64,000 nt of DNA from Poa pratensis (taxonomy: Eukaryota; Streptophyta; Magnoliopsida; Poales; Poaceae). Within the stretch, counting starts at the first letter, position 1. The number at the start of each line of letters is the position of its first letter. Location of the stretch: positions 84,682,527 through 84,746,526 of the forward strand of contig CAMZMU010000034.1 in NCBI GenBank assembly GCA_947311845.1. Reading direction: 5' to 3'. Below the pieces are notes generated by a model. That model was given only the letters and a program-made list of their open reading frames with translations. It was not told the DNA's origin and made no database searches. The position numbers and the translations under genes are program-made. Shown here piece by piece: positions 1 through 11,134 of this stretch.

Positions 1-1303
1 ATATCATGTGAGCTCTTAACAGCGGATATCATGTTTAATTTCATTGTAGGAATAACATGGAAACAGGGGTTCATATCGAATATTCAGTGACAATTCTTAC
101 ACCACAAAACAATCTTCTAGACGGAGAAAAACGTGAGTAGCAAGCAGAAGGTGTTGGCTCAGATGATCAATCAGGGGGCAAATTGCGGTAAGTAGTTATT
201 TCACTGGGAGAAAAAAGGGCACATGCTAAATAAATGAACAGTAACGAGTAGAGTGGAACAGAAATTAAGGATATATGTATCAATCGATGAAGTACATCCT
301 ACCAGTCAGTAGCAGCATATCAGAGCAATGAGCATACGCTAAAGCCAAGCGTTCTCTCTTTGCAGTCGCGGCGCATGGGAGATGTGGAATATAATAGCTT
401 TCTTTGCACTATCGCAGTGTAAGAAATAGCTCGGCCTTGGAAGCGTATATATAGTGCAGTGTAGTAGGCGTATATGTAGCGGAGGTTTTGCCCTTAGAGC
501 ATCTATTGGAAGGTGCAAATATGAAGTTCTATATATTCATATACACGGCCGTGCAGAAAGATACCTTTTTAGACATTAATTTTTTGTTTTCCACTGAAAC
601 GTCTATATCCAATATGTCTATATTCTCTTTCTTACATTTTCATAATATCTTAGACAGCATTACTTATTGGCCTTAGGCATCCGAAGATTTTTCAACAATG
701 GAATGACACACTTGTCTTTTGCATTGGACTCGCTATCGATCAACTAGTTGTTCCCCAAGTTGCACTGCGAGTTGTTCCCCAAGTTGCAAAGGAATGCTAC
801 GGTTGTACCACTACTGGACATTCTACAAGTCCCTGATGCTTCATGCACCAATGTTGAACGTGCAGCATGCATGCATGTTCTGGAACAAGCAGTTGCTCCA
901 GGACCCGTGACGAACCTTGAAAGTGGGGTGCTTCTGAAGCGAGGTCGGGATGCTCGAGTACGATACCAGCGTCCATGTCGTGCGTCTAGAAGATACCCTT
1001 CAACATCATGGACCGCTCCTCCCTCCCGGCGTTGGTGACTCTGATAGTGATTCTAATGGCGCCAGTACTATGGACCTTTGCCCTGGAATTGGCCGAAGTC
1101 CTCGAGGACCGAGGAGAATGTCATTTCCGTGTTGTTGAGGGGTGTGGCCGTGCCGTCTCGTTGTCGTCGTCGGGCCAACGATGGTGAGCATCTCGTCGCC
1201 CTCAGTCGTCACACGGCAGCCCGGCTATGACGTGGCTATGCGTGTTGGATGACGTCGTACACTGGTACCTTTGAAAAAGAGGAGAGCCCGCACTATAGGG
1301 AGA
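1..1303. other. Unassigned sequence, no gene recognised
   Basis: I see no coding region that I can support. The short open frames lack recognisable domains and overlap each other on both strands. A small direct repeat (GTTGTTCCCCAAGTTGCA) occurs twice within about 50 bases near 748-790. The right end (1261-1303) runs into the TSD of the hAT element at 1304. Confidence 0.5.
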
Positions 1304-2083
1304 CAGGGCCGGGCCGGCAAAATCCGGTGCCCTGTGCGAAACTCTAAAACTGGGGCCTATCTCACACAACTTTTTTAACTAATGAACAATTTTAATGTCG
1401 CATGCGATGCTACGCCGACACCGGTGAAGTTGACGGCGGCGTGGTGGTAGTAGGTGAGTACAATCGTTGTAGGTGCTTCCGCGATGATGGAGTTCATGGG
1501 GCGAGCGGCGGCGATAGAGGTTGAAAAACACAGAGTAGGCTAGCTGCAGTATAAAGAGTACAAGCTCTACTCGTATATGAGCTCCAATATATAAAAGTTA
1601 CAACACGAAATTTGTGCGGAACGCCGAGATGAACCTGCTCGTAAAATGATATTTTTAACGGTCTAGCGAGCACGATGAATTTGACAATTTTGTCTTAAAA
1701 AGTTCAGAGCATCGGTTTGAAATTGAGAAGGTACAACAGACAAATATCGAAACCGAGCACGAGAATGGAATCTACTCGTCGACACGCACATATTTCGTGT
1801 ACAAATTATTTTGAATTAAAATATAATAGATTAGAGAGCAAATATGTTTGCGAGCCCAACCATGCGGAGCCAAACCAAATGGGTGGAAGCGGCGAGCTGC
1901 GTGGGGAATCGCCATAGGCCGAGCGAACTAGCATGGATACTCGTACTTGCAGACGATGCGGCCCAACGCGCTGGATTCAGCCGGCCAGCCCAATTTCTTT
2001 CAGCCTATGTAAATTTTGGGGCCCCAAAATTTCTTGCGCCCTGTGCGGGTGGCACATTTGGTACCACTATGGGCCCGGCCCTG
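1304..2083. mobile_element. Non-autonomous hAT element, 780 bp
   Basis: The element begins CAGGGCCGGGCC and ends GGCCCGGCCCTG, a short terminal inverted repeat of hAT type. It is flanked by a perfect 8-bp target site duplication TAGGGAGA at 1296-1303 and 2084-2091. No transposase reading frame is visible, so it would depend on a hAT transposase in trans. It sits exactly on the 5' side of the LINE that starts near 2092. The 8-bp TSD and the CAGGG terminus are hallmarks of the superfamily; the assignment follows from these, not from coding content. Confidence 0.9.
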
Positions 2084-2091
2084 TAGGGAGA

Positions 2092-4968
2092 CATCAAAGC
2101 TGAATCATCTCCTTTAAGCGCTTCTGAGAGAGAGGCGATGAGAGAGGCAAATGAAAAGGTGGCAACACTTAGGCGTGATGAGGAGTCTAAGTGGGCTCAG
2201 AGGGCCAAAGTCAAGCATGTTCAGGAAGCGGGAAATAATACAAAGTATTTTCATTTGATTGCTAATGGCAAACATAGAAGGAAGAAGAATTTTCAAATTG
2301 GAACAAGATGAAGGAACTATTGTAGGACAAGAGAACATTAAAAAATACATCACAACTTTCTACAAGAGACTATTTGGGGCACCGGCCCAAAATAATTTCT
2401 CTTTGGTGGAATCTGAAATTTCAGATATTCCACAAATTTCAGCAGAGGAGAATGCTCTTCTTACAGCTGATTTCTCTGAGAAAGAAGTGTATGAGTCTAT
2501 AATGCAAATGGAAAAGAATAAAGCACCGGAACCAGATGGGTTTCCAGCTGAATTCTACCAAAATTTTCGGGATATTCTAAAACCGGATTTGATGAAATTG
2601 TTTGTAAGCTTCCAAAAAGGGGAACTTCCATTGTTTCATCTAAACTATGGTAATATTATTCTTCTGCCCAAAAAAGAGAATGCCGTTCAAATCCAACAAT
2701 ATAGATCTATTTGTCTCCTAAATGTTAGTTTTAATTTTTTTACTAAAGTTGGCACTAATAGAGTAATGGGAGTGGCACAAAAGGTGATCCGACCAACTCA
2801 ATCTGCTTTTATGCCGGGGAGTCACATTTTAGAGGGAGTGTTGATTCTACATGAGACCATTCATGAACTTCAAAGGAAGAAATTGGATGGTGTGTTGTTA
2901 AAAATAGATTTTGAAAAAAGAATATGACAAGGTCCAGTGGCCTTTTATGCAACAAATTTTGCGTATGAAAGGCTTTAATACTAAGTGGTGTAATTGGATC
3001 GAAAATTTTGCTAGTCGTGGAAGTGTTGGGATTAAGGTCAATGACGATCTAGGTCATTATTTCCAGACTAAAAAAGGTTTGAGACAGGGAGATCCGCTAT
3101 CTCCTATTTTATTTAATATCGTAGCGGATATGTTCGCCATCTTAATTTCGAGGGCCAAGGAGGATGGTCAGGTAGATGGATTGATACCGCACCTTGTAGA
3201 GGGAGGGGTGTCAATTTTACAATACGCTTATGATACTATCCTATTTATGAGTCACGACCTAGAAAAGGCGTTGAATATGAAGCTCATTTTGTGTATGTTT
3301 GAACAACTATCGGGGCTGAAAATAAACTTTCACAAGAGTGAACTCTTTTGTTTTGGTAAAGCTAGGGAGGTGGAAGAACAGTATAGAAGTATCTTTGGAT
3401 GCGAATCTGGCTCCTTCCCTTTCAGAAAGTTAAAAAATGGGGAGTGGAAACCTATAGAAGATAGGTTCGAAAAGAAGTTAGCTAGCTGGGTCGAAAAACT
3501 GTTGTCTTATGGAGACCGGTTGATTCTAATTAATTCGGTTCTAACTAGCTTACCCATGTTTATGTTATCATTTTTTGAGGTACCTAAAGGGGTATGCAAA
3601 AGAATGGATTATTTTAGATCAAGATTTTTCTGGCAAAGTGATGGCCATAAAAAAAAGTATAGACTAACTAGATGGAACATCATTTGTCGACCAAAAGATC
3701 AGGGGGTCTCGGTATTGAGGATTTAGAATTAAAAAATAAAAGTTTGTTATGCAAATGGCTTTTCAAAAACTTGTGACAGGGGACGGTGTTTGGCATGAGC
3801 TAATACACAATAAATATCTACATTCTAAATCTCTATCACGGGTTAAAGTGAAACCTAATGACTCACCCTTCTGGAAGGGCCTCGTGAAAGTCAAAAATGA
3901 GTTTTTTGTCAGAGGCTCTTTTGCTGTTGGTAACGGCGAAAGTATTCGTTTCTGGGAGGATACGTGGTTGGGGGACAAGCCCCTATCTAGCCAATACCCC
4001 TCCCTTTATAACATAGTTCATCGAAAAGAGGTCTTAGTGTCTTCTGTTTTGGGGAATGGGCCTCCTCCTAATCTAAGTTTTAGGAGAGCTCTAACCGGGG
4101 GCAGGTGGGATAGATGGTTGCACCTTGTTAACCGGTTAATGGGCATTCAACTTTCAGATGAACCGGATAAATTTACATGGGGTTTAACTAAATCGGGAAA
4201 GTTTACGGTTAAATCTATGTATCTTGATTATTTGAGCGATCATACTAGGTTCCTCCGTAAACATATTTGGAAGATGAAAGTGCCACTAAAAATTAAGGTT
4301 TTTATGTGGTTTCTTATGCGTAAAGAGATTTTAACTAAAGATAACCTTGCTAAGCGGAACTAGGACGGCTCTAAAAAATGTTACTTTTGTGATCGAGATG
4401 AGACAATTCAGCATTTATTTATATCATGTCCCTTAGCTAAGGTAGTGTGGTGTATTGTTTTCATGGCTTTCGACCTACATCCCCCTAATAATACAGATAA
4501 CTTGTTTGGTAACTGGTTGAGGGGAGTGGATAGAAAAGAGAAAGTTCAAATCCGAGTGGGTGTATGTGCTTTACTCTGGACTATATGGAACATACGCAAC
4601 GATTATATCTTTAACAATGCAAAATCATCTTCCTTTATGCAGGTCATACCTTTGGCTACCCATTGGATCCGTACGTGGTCCTACCTACAGTCCACGGATC
4701 ACCGCAGTGCTCTGAATTCTAGGTGCAACCGGCTGGAATTGGTGGCACGGGATTTGTACAACCGATTCAGCTGGCGTTTTGATCTTAGGATATCATGTTG
4801 ATACAGTGTCATCGCATGTTGTCCGTTTTATTTAGATGGTTGATAGATGTATCAACCATGTGCGACCCATGATGTAATCTTTTGTAAGACCTGAACTTAA
4901 ATAAATAAAATAAAAGCCGCATGCATCAATCGATGCAGAGGCTGGGTTGCCCTTTTCAAAAAAAAATA
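2092..4968 (+). mobile_element. 5'-truncated LINE (non-LTR retrotransposon), ORF2 remnant
   Basis: The conceptual ORF2 product runs from just before the reverse transcriptase through the RT domain (about 2260-3720) to a C-terminal zinc-binding RT-associated domain (about 4200-4480), then a 3' UTR and a short A-rich tail near 4959-4967. RT landmarks include NKAPEPDGFPAEFYQ near 2520 and LRQGDPLSP near 3080. It is dead: the YADD box reads YAYD (about 3225), an extra A in an A run near 2920 shifts frame, another shift lies near 3726, and a TAG replaces a Trp codon near 4361. The 5' end lacks the endonuclease and ORF1. ATAGGGAG is present before the hAT and after the A tail, so it may be the LINE TSD. 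Confidence 0.9.
2259..4801 (+). pseudogene. LINE ORF2 reverse transcriptase pseudogene
   Basis: Four reading-frame blocks (2259-2927, 2911-3726, 3749-4363, 4445-4801) belong to one ancestral ORF2. Block 1 holds the fingers, block 2 the palm and thumb with the degenerate YAYD box, block 3 the connection region and start of the zinc-binding domain, and block 4 its end plus the C-terminal tail. In an active element the protein would carry out target-primed reverse transcription. Loss of a catalytic Asp, two frameshifts and one nonsense change rule out function. Confidence 0.88.
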
Positions 4969-5435
4969 GGGAGCATTGGTGGAAAGTGGTAAAAGATCCG
5001 GTCCACTACCCGCGCCATTGGGCCAGGTTGACCAGTCGTTCTTTTGACTGATGCAGTTGGCCAAGCGTGGCATGGTTTCTCCTCGTGAGTTGTGAGACGG
5101 TGAGATCTCAGCGCTCTAGCATGCTTCCGAGACATTTCCCGGGGGAGTCGATCTTACCTCTTCTCCCTTGGCGTATGGTGAAGCAGATACCTAGGACACG
5201 TTTCGTAGACTGCATGGCATTTTACGCCCTGTTAGAATAGGCTGTGTAAAGTATAGACAGTTCAGAATACGATCATAGCTTATAGCTTAGCAGTTCTAGT
5301 TCGTTAGGATCATAGCATAGAATCGAGACGAAGTTAACCAGCAACTCCTTGATGCATCGCAAGTTCATCAGTGGAGGGTTTAATATATACCACCTCCCAA
5401 AATATTACAAACCAGTCATCAAACATAAGCATGTT
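4969..5435. other. Unassigned sequence between LINE and Myb/SANT-like remnant
   Basis: Nothing recognisable is seen here. The stretch lies downstream of the minus-strand gene remnant and could include its 3' UTR. Confidence 0.4.
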
Positions 5436-5856
5436 CTATAGAGGGTTGGATCCTACGTAGTGCTCTTCACAATAGGCACGCAACCAGGACCTTCTCTCAG
5501 ACTCTGTCATGTCCACATAGAGGCAATGTTTACCGTCGTGATCCGCAAGGTAGTTCAAAGCCTAGATCAATAACGATGGAGTTTAGAGATTAGGAGCTGG
5601 AATATATTCCTATATACGTACATTGTCTTCATCTGAGCATAGTTGATGATGGGCTTATTCAGCAACTCCTCGTTCTTAGGGTACACCTAAGATTGACAAG
5701 GCGGAATGTTAGTTGTGCTTCATGATGAACAAGCAAAAAGAAGACAAATTGTTGATGATGGGCTTATTCAGCAATCAACTTGTCTTCATCCATCTTCAAG
5801 TTCGTGGTATGCTCACACCAAATCACTCCTTCAATTTTCTGCAGACAGAAGATCCT

Positions 5857-7491
5857 TTTTTTCGAGGAAGACGGGGGGATTACTTCCCACCGGTTGTTAT
5901 ATTCATCGAAAGTAGCTTGGCGGGTCATGTTCTTACAACAGATAGAAATTTTACAGGGGGGATACAGGGGAAGAGAAGATAAATAAAATACAGAAAAAAA
6001 ACTAGAAACAAGAGAGAAAACACAAAGGGAGGGGGAGGTTAGCAATGAAGCCCACCGAAACCCCCGTGAGGCCGCCACATCGAGATCTCAAGCCAGCCAC
6101 TAGAGGAGAATCTCCGGTGAGAAACTCAGCACTGAAAGCAAGTAGCTGAAAAGGACACCACTGGCACAGACGAAAGGCGTCGGATAGCCGAGTTTGTGCG
6201 ATGACACCGGTGTGCCATCGGCGTAGCCGAAGGACGCTGCGCCGCCGAGACCAAGCACAGTCGAAGGGCATCGGATAGCCGAGACTAGGGCGACGACACC
6301 GGTGTGTCGACCCCGTGGTCGAAGAGCGACGCATGCCGAGGCCACCCCAGGAAGTCCGGGGAGCAGGTAGCAGAGACGTGGGCACCACAACAGGAGCACA
6401 CCGACGGACGTCACTGGCACAAACGAAGGGCGTCGGATAGTCGAGTCTGTGTGATGACACCGGTGTGACGTCGGCGTAGCTGAAGGACGCTGCGCCGCCG
6501 AGACCAAGCATAGTCGAAGGGCGTCGGATAGCCGAGACTGGGGCGACGACACCGGTGTGACGACCCCGTGGTCAAAGAGCGACGCATGCCGAGGCCACCC
6601 CAGAATATCCAGGGAGCTCCGTCGGTGCCACCGAGACCACTGCCCGATCCCGCAAGGATACAAGCCAAAGGTCTAGCGGTGGCAAGAGGCTAAGGCCGCC
6701 CGATGCATGTCAGGCTCCAAGGCGATGCCTCCAAGGATGGAGAGCGACGCCGAGGCGACGCCATCGCCTGATCCGAGAAGGATCAGGGATTTCTCCCGGA
6801 GCACCGATAGAAGAACACTGCATAAAGGACACCTCCAGGGAGGAGCACGACACCCGAAGGCCCATAAGCTTTTGCCTCTATAGTGCCTCCCGAACGCATC
6901 AGGGCGGGGCAGCATCACCACCGCTGCAACACCACGGGACAGAGCAGAGGGCCCAAGCTCGACGGAGGGGAGGCTGCACACCGTCGCCCGAATAGGCCAA
7001 CAGCTGCACCGCGAGAGGGGCGCCGACCGGGACAGAGGCGGACGGACGCACGGGAGCGGAGGCGGCCCGCCAAGCCCATCCAGGGCCCGGGGCCAGCCGT
7101 TGCCAGCAGCTGCGCTGGAGGCACGGACGCACGGCTCTGTGCCCGCAGCCACACCAGACGCCGAGCAGCGACGAGGGGGGCGCCGCCGCTGCCAGGAACA
7201 GCAGCCGCCGACCAGGAGGCCGGAGATGCAGCGCAGGCCGGTGCCGGCGCGAGCACAACCGCAGCCCCACAGGACGCGAAGCACGCGGCCAGGCAGCACG
7301 CCGGGACGCGGCGGGGCATATGTGGAGGCCCGGCACAGTCGCCGCCTCGAGCTGCGCACGGGGACCGCGAGCAGGACAGCCTCGGGGGACAGCGAGGGCG
7401 GGAGGTGGGTGGCGGCGGCGGGCTAGGGTTTTGCCCCTCCCGTCGCCCAGAGAGGAGGCGACGCGAGGGGAGAGTTCCATCTCATTTGTCC
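5857..7491 (-). mobile_element. LINE deletion derivative with 5'-UTR-like tandem units
   Basis: A 1.6-kb insertion is flanked by 15-bp near-perfect direct repeats (CAGACAGAAGATCCT at 5842-5856, CAGACAGGAGATCCT at 7492-7506). On the minus strand the element ends in an A tail (T run at 5857-5861 on the plus strand), so its 3' end is at the left. It holds no RT or endonuclease. The right two thirds is very GC-rich and reads like a LINE 5' UTR; the left end resembles a cereal LINE 3' end. I infer a LINE that lost its coding interior or was copied from an internally deleted template. Long open frames inside it are products of GC richness. Confidence 0.6.
6161..6608. repeat. 253-bp tandem repeat, two copies
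   Basis: The segment from about 6161 to 6355 recurs at 6414-6608 with few differences. Anchors at 6161/6414 and 6251/6504 both give a 253-base spacing. Each unit itself contains related shorter motifs (GTCGGATAGCCGAG, GACACCGGTGTG). It lies in the GC-rich presumed 5' UTR part of the LINE derivative and resembles promoter monomers of some non-LTR elements. Confidence 0.85.
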
Positions 7492-7506
7492 CAGACAGGA
7501 GATCCT

Positions 7507-8768
7507 AATTCACCTCTGTCTCCACTTATGCAGATGATTATAAATTTGCGTTGCGCTGACAGTAATTCCAGTGAAATCAAGAACATCATTGCTAACCTTG
7601 TTAATGTAATGCTATTTGAAACCTCTATCAAAGCAGATCCTTTTGTACGATGTCCAAATGAGTCGCATCAAGCTTCTAATAAGATGCTGGGATTCCTAGG
7701 TATTTCAAAAGAAATTGTCCCTACCTAAAAACTCTGAATATTTGCATGATCTTCAAGATTTCAACTCACATTTCAAAGCACTCACTTTTCTTCAAAACTA
7801 CTACTCCCTCAAATCTGCCTCCATTAATTTGGAACGGATGGAGTACATATTGCCACTGAGTCTTAGACCTTGACACGTACTTAGTACATATCAATCTCGC
7901 CATTAATTAGTTAAATAAATTTCTACCAGCCTATCTTAGTTCTGTTAAGTATCTGGTTCTATGCGACTATAGCGATTAATTCTACAGGATATATCTCTGA
8001 AGTTACAAGAATTCAAAGTCCGGGAGATGAAGCTATCTTGAGACGGAATTGCTTTGTGTACGACAATTCAGGTCCGATTTCTGTACTACGCTCTTCCTCC
8101 ACTACTACTACGACGTTGTGCTAACTGCTAACTCGTTTCCCCAGCCCAAGTCCAGCCCAAAACCGAAACCCAAACCCACCTCGGTGAATAAATCTTAGAC
8201 AGGTCCGTATAGCAGGAGATAATTCCAAAAAAGAAAAAGAAACCAGAACAATTGCGCTAGTATAGCAACGGCTGCTAGAATACACGTAATTCTGGTGTAA
8301 CAATACAAATTCCGATGGTTCTGCTTATTTCCCACGTAATTGTGAGGGGCAATTTTCTTTTATAGCAACGGCTGCTAGAATACACCATCCAACCATTAGC
8401 AAAAAGAATAATAAGGAAAAACGGTGTAAAATATGTTATGTAAGAGCTGGGCCTACCAACAGGCCCAAGTGGCCAAGTCTCAGCACAAACTTAAACCCAA
8501 ATCGCTAGGCAAGCTTGCTACCACGCCGGATCGTACAGGTATCGGACGAAAATTGTGTAGGTATAGCAGCGCTCTGAGTGAGAACACAACATGGAGAAAT
8601 AAGAGCAAAAGGTGAAGGGATTCAGATTCTTCTGATACAATTGGCTTCCAAAAGCAACTACTCTTCTACCAGCTAGGTCTATCACTAAACTCATAATTTT
8701 CAAAAGATAGCGTCAAACAACTTAGACAATTATTTAGATTTACCTCTATATTACAATCGGTCGTTTTC
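7507..8768. other. Unassigned sequence with small repeats
   Basis: Apart from the 5' part of the Myb/SANT-like remnant (to about 7680), no gene is seen. A 40-bp relic bounded by TA at 7802-7803 and 7844-7845 starts CTCCCTC and ends GATGGAG, like a collapsed Stowaway MITE. A roughly 25-bp segment (TATAGCAACGGCTGCTAGAA) occurs at about 8261 and 8361. Confidence 0.4.
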
Positions 8769-8799
8769 CTAATTAAAATGAAAACACCTCCTCATAGCA

Positions 8800-9345
8800 A
8801 AGGCAGACCAAACCTTTTTTTTTTGCCGAACAAGAACTTTAATAAGAAGGGCGCCATAGATACTAACTACATACCATTTCTCTTTACTCGTCTTATCCTC
8901 TACTAGAGCCTTAACAAAGAAACCTCCTATCTCAGAATCTAAAACAATGTAAAACACATAATTAACCCCTAAAAGCATACCTCCATCATGTCCAACAGAA
9001 GGGGCAACAAACCAAGATAAAACATCTCTACCACTAATTCTGTCCAAAACAGATCCTAGAAAAAAAAAATTACCGCCACCAAAACAACTGTATACCAGTG
9101 CAAAAAAAACCTGCCTCTACCTCTACCAACAGGGATACCTCTACCAAAACTTCTTCCTAACGAATTACTCTTACTCATAGTACTAGCTAGCCCCTTCATA
9201 CATTCAATAAGCTGGTAAACCTCAACATCCACACCCTCATCTTCAGATGACAGGTCCTGGGTATGAACAACAGGTAAAACACTATTGCTACTAGGACTTC
9301 CAAACTCTGTCTGTCCATTTTTTACTATTAGCATGAAACAAATTA
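8800..9345 (-). pseudogene. LINE fragment: ORF1 end and start of endonuclease
   Basis: Minus-strand frames at 9056-9334 (…GRSFGRGIPVGRGRGRF…, a basic glycine-rich segment) and 8769-9047 (…GHDGGMLLGVNYVFYIVL… and …KWYVVSIYG…) resemble the end of a LINE ORF1/linker followed by the apurinic endonuclease region of ORF2, where plant elements have a GG-LL-GV segment and then a W-V-VYG segment. The frames are interrupted and no RT follows, so it is a degraded piece. Confidence 0.55.
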
Positions 9346-9349
9346 AATC

Positions 9350-10036
9350 TAGCTTTCCCCAGATTTTGTATAGCCTCTACAGTATGTATAATCTCTACAG
9401 GAGATCGAATCTAGCAATCACCCACTTCGCACACTAGCAGCCCAATAATTGAACACGAGCTTGAACACGAGCAGATCCGACCAACTGGAAGAGGGTAGAT
9501 GGATCTGGGCCTGGCGGGTGGAGGTGGAGGACGAGCTGGGGCGCGGCGGCGACTTCGATCGCGTCCGCCGACGGGTAGCGCTGGCTGCGGCCTTTTAGAG
9601 CGGGAGGACGGGGAACGGGAGCGATGATGGCACGAGGGTGACGCGGAGGCGAAGATTTACGTGGTCCAACAATCTTTTGCAGCTTTCTTTAAGAAGCTAG
9701 ATAGGGTGCTTGTTTCTTTGTCTTGGGAGTTTTTTTTATCCCCTTTGTTTTCTGAAATTGTTAACTAGAGTATTGTCTGATCAATCGCCTATGATGGTAG
9801 ATTTTGGTTTGAGTACAGTAAAGTTAGACAAACCATAGTTATGGCACAGTTATTACACTAGGAGAGATAAAATATTATATTACTGTGTGGAAAAATAGAG
9901 GCAGGAAAATTAGGAATACTCTTAAAAGGGTGGAATTTGAACTTTGTGTGGTTGTATAAAAAGTAGAAGAAAAGTTTTAGTAGATGCTATAGATGATATA
10001 GAAGAAAGTTTTATTTTCTTAGAAAGATTTAGAGAC
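9350..10036. other. Unassigned sequence left of the CACTA element
   Basis: A GC-rich patch at 9520-9660 is followed by AT-rich sequence. No domain-bearing frame is visible. Confidence 0.4.
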
Positions 10037-10054
10037 TCGCACTAGTAGGGAAGT

Positions 10055-10500
10055 GTCTTTCTGTGGATTCCCTATCTGTAGCGCACCAAACCGACCATGC
10101 GCCACAAAAAAATTTCTGTGGCGCACCATTCCGAATGCGCCACAAAATACTGTGGCGCATACGTGCATACATGCGCCACAGAAACATGGTGGGTCCCGCC
10201 ACCACAAATATCTGGTGACCTTTTTGTGGCGCATCTGCACGGATGCGCCACCGAAATTATACTTTCTGTGGCGCATCCATCCAGATGCGCCACAAAAATT
10301 CGGTGGGGCCCCCTCCAATGATTGCATTGGTGCTTTATCTGTGGCGCATGTAGCACGGTGCGCCACAGAAAACATTATTTCTGTGGCTCACTATGTTACA
10401 TGCGCCACAGAAAACATTGTGCGGCCCCACCAATAATTTAAGGGGGCAACATTCTGTGGCGCATGCATCATGGTGCGCCACAGATGCGCCATAGAATGTT
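10055..10500. repeat. 5' subterminal palindrome array of the CACTA element
   Basis: About seven repeats of the form CTGTGGCGCA-(10 to 20 bases)-TGCGCCACAG occur, spaced at about 60-80 bases. Each forms a short hairpin. In characterised CACTA elements, subterminal repeats bind the TNPA-type protein. The open frames overlapping this array on both strands are by-products of the repeats. Confidence 0.85.
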
Positions 10501-11134
10501 GCCCCCAGATCTTAAAAAAGGTGGCAACCCCTCTACCTACCACCATTTACTTCTTCTCTTCTTCCTCCTCCACCTCCACCTAGCTCGTATTTCTCTTCCC
10601 TCCCCTCCCATTTTGCCCATAGTTTTCTCCATTTTTTTTAGTTAAACCTATTTTGTTTGATAGATTATTGGTGAGGGTTAGGAGAGCCTCCAATACATCT
10701 CTTTTTGTCCACTAGTTTCTCTCCAACATCACACGCTCTCTCATCGATCGCGGTCACGTCTCCGCACCGAATCTACTAGGTGAGACATGGATCTACATGG
10801 ATGATGAACATGCATATGCATGTTTGGTGGCGCCGACGGTGTGTGTATGGCCGGATGTGTGTCGTGGTTGTTTGTGTTCCGACCATGGTGTCGTGTATGT
10901 GGATGTCTGCGTGCATCTCCTTCTCCATGTCGTTGATGACATCAGGCAGCTCGGTCCGACGTTCCTGCACTACATGATGCCGTTCGAAAGGCAGAACGGT
11001 GTCATGAAAGGATACGTTCGCAACAGGGCCCGTCCAGACGCAAGCATGGCCAAGGGATTTTTAACTTACGAGTGCATCTCCTTCTGCCAGAATTATCTAA
11101 GGACCGAGAACGAGGATGTCGGTCTACCCACCAG

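Larger units (their letters stand above)
5436..7680 (-). pseudogene. Myb/SANT-like domain gene remnant, split by a LINE derivative
   Basis: On the minus strand, two clean exons are visible. One is 5618-5686 (23 codons, VYPKNEELLNKPIINYAQMK...), bounded by an AG acceptor and GT donor. The other is 5436-5561 (41 codons plus TAG). They join in phase 0. Further upstream, coding remains on both sides of the LINE insertion read ...QIYNHLHKWRQR (about 7530) and ...IEGVIWCEHTTNLKMDEDK (about 5775-5840). This order, a YNHL-KWR helix, a W-E-D segment, then PK-ELLNKPI-NY, is the layout of plant Myb/SANT-like (Harbinger-accessory type) proteins. TGA replaces a Trp codon after KWRQR, and a frameshift lies upstream. 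A functional copy would bind DNA in the nucleus; this one is broken. Confidence 0.65.

Noticed and set aside
6883..7728. 281-codon plus-strand frame and overlapping minus-strand frames (6673-7480)
   Set aside because: Extremely GC-rich with frames open on both strands and no domain. They fall in the LINE 5'-UTR-like insertion and cross its TSD.
10055..10500. Regularly spaced palindromic repeats that look CRISPR-like
   Set aside because: They are subterminal repeats of a CACTA transposon: same units at the other end, inverted termini and a 3-bp TSD. The genome is a plant.
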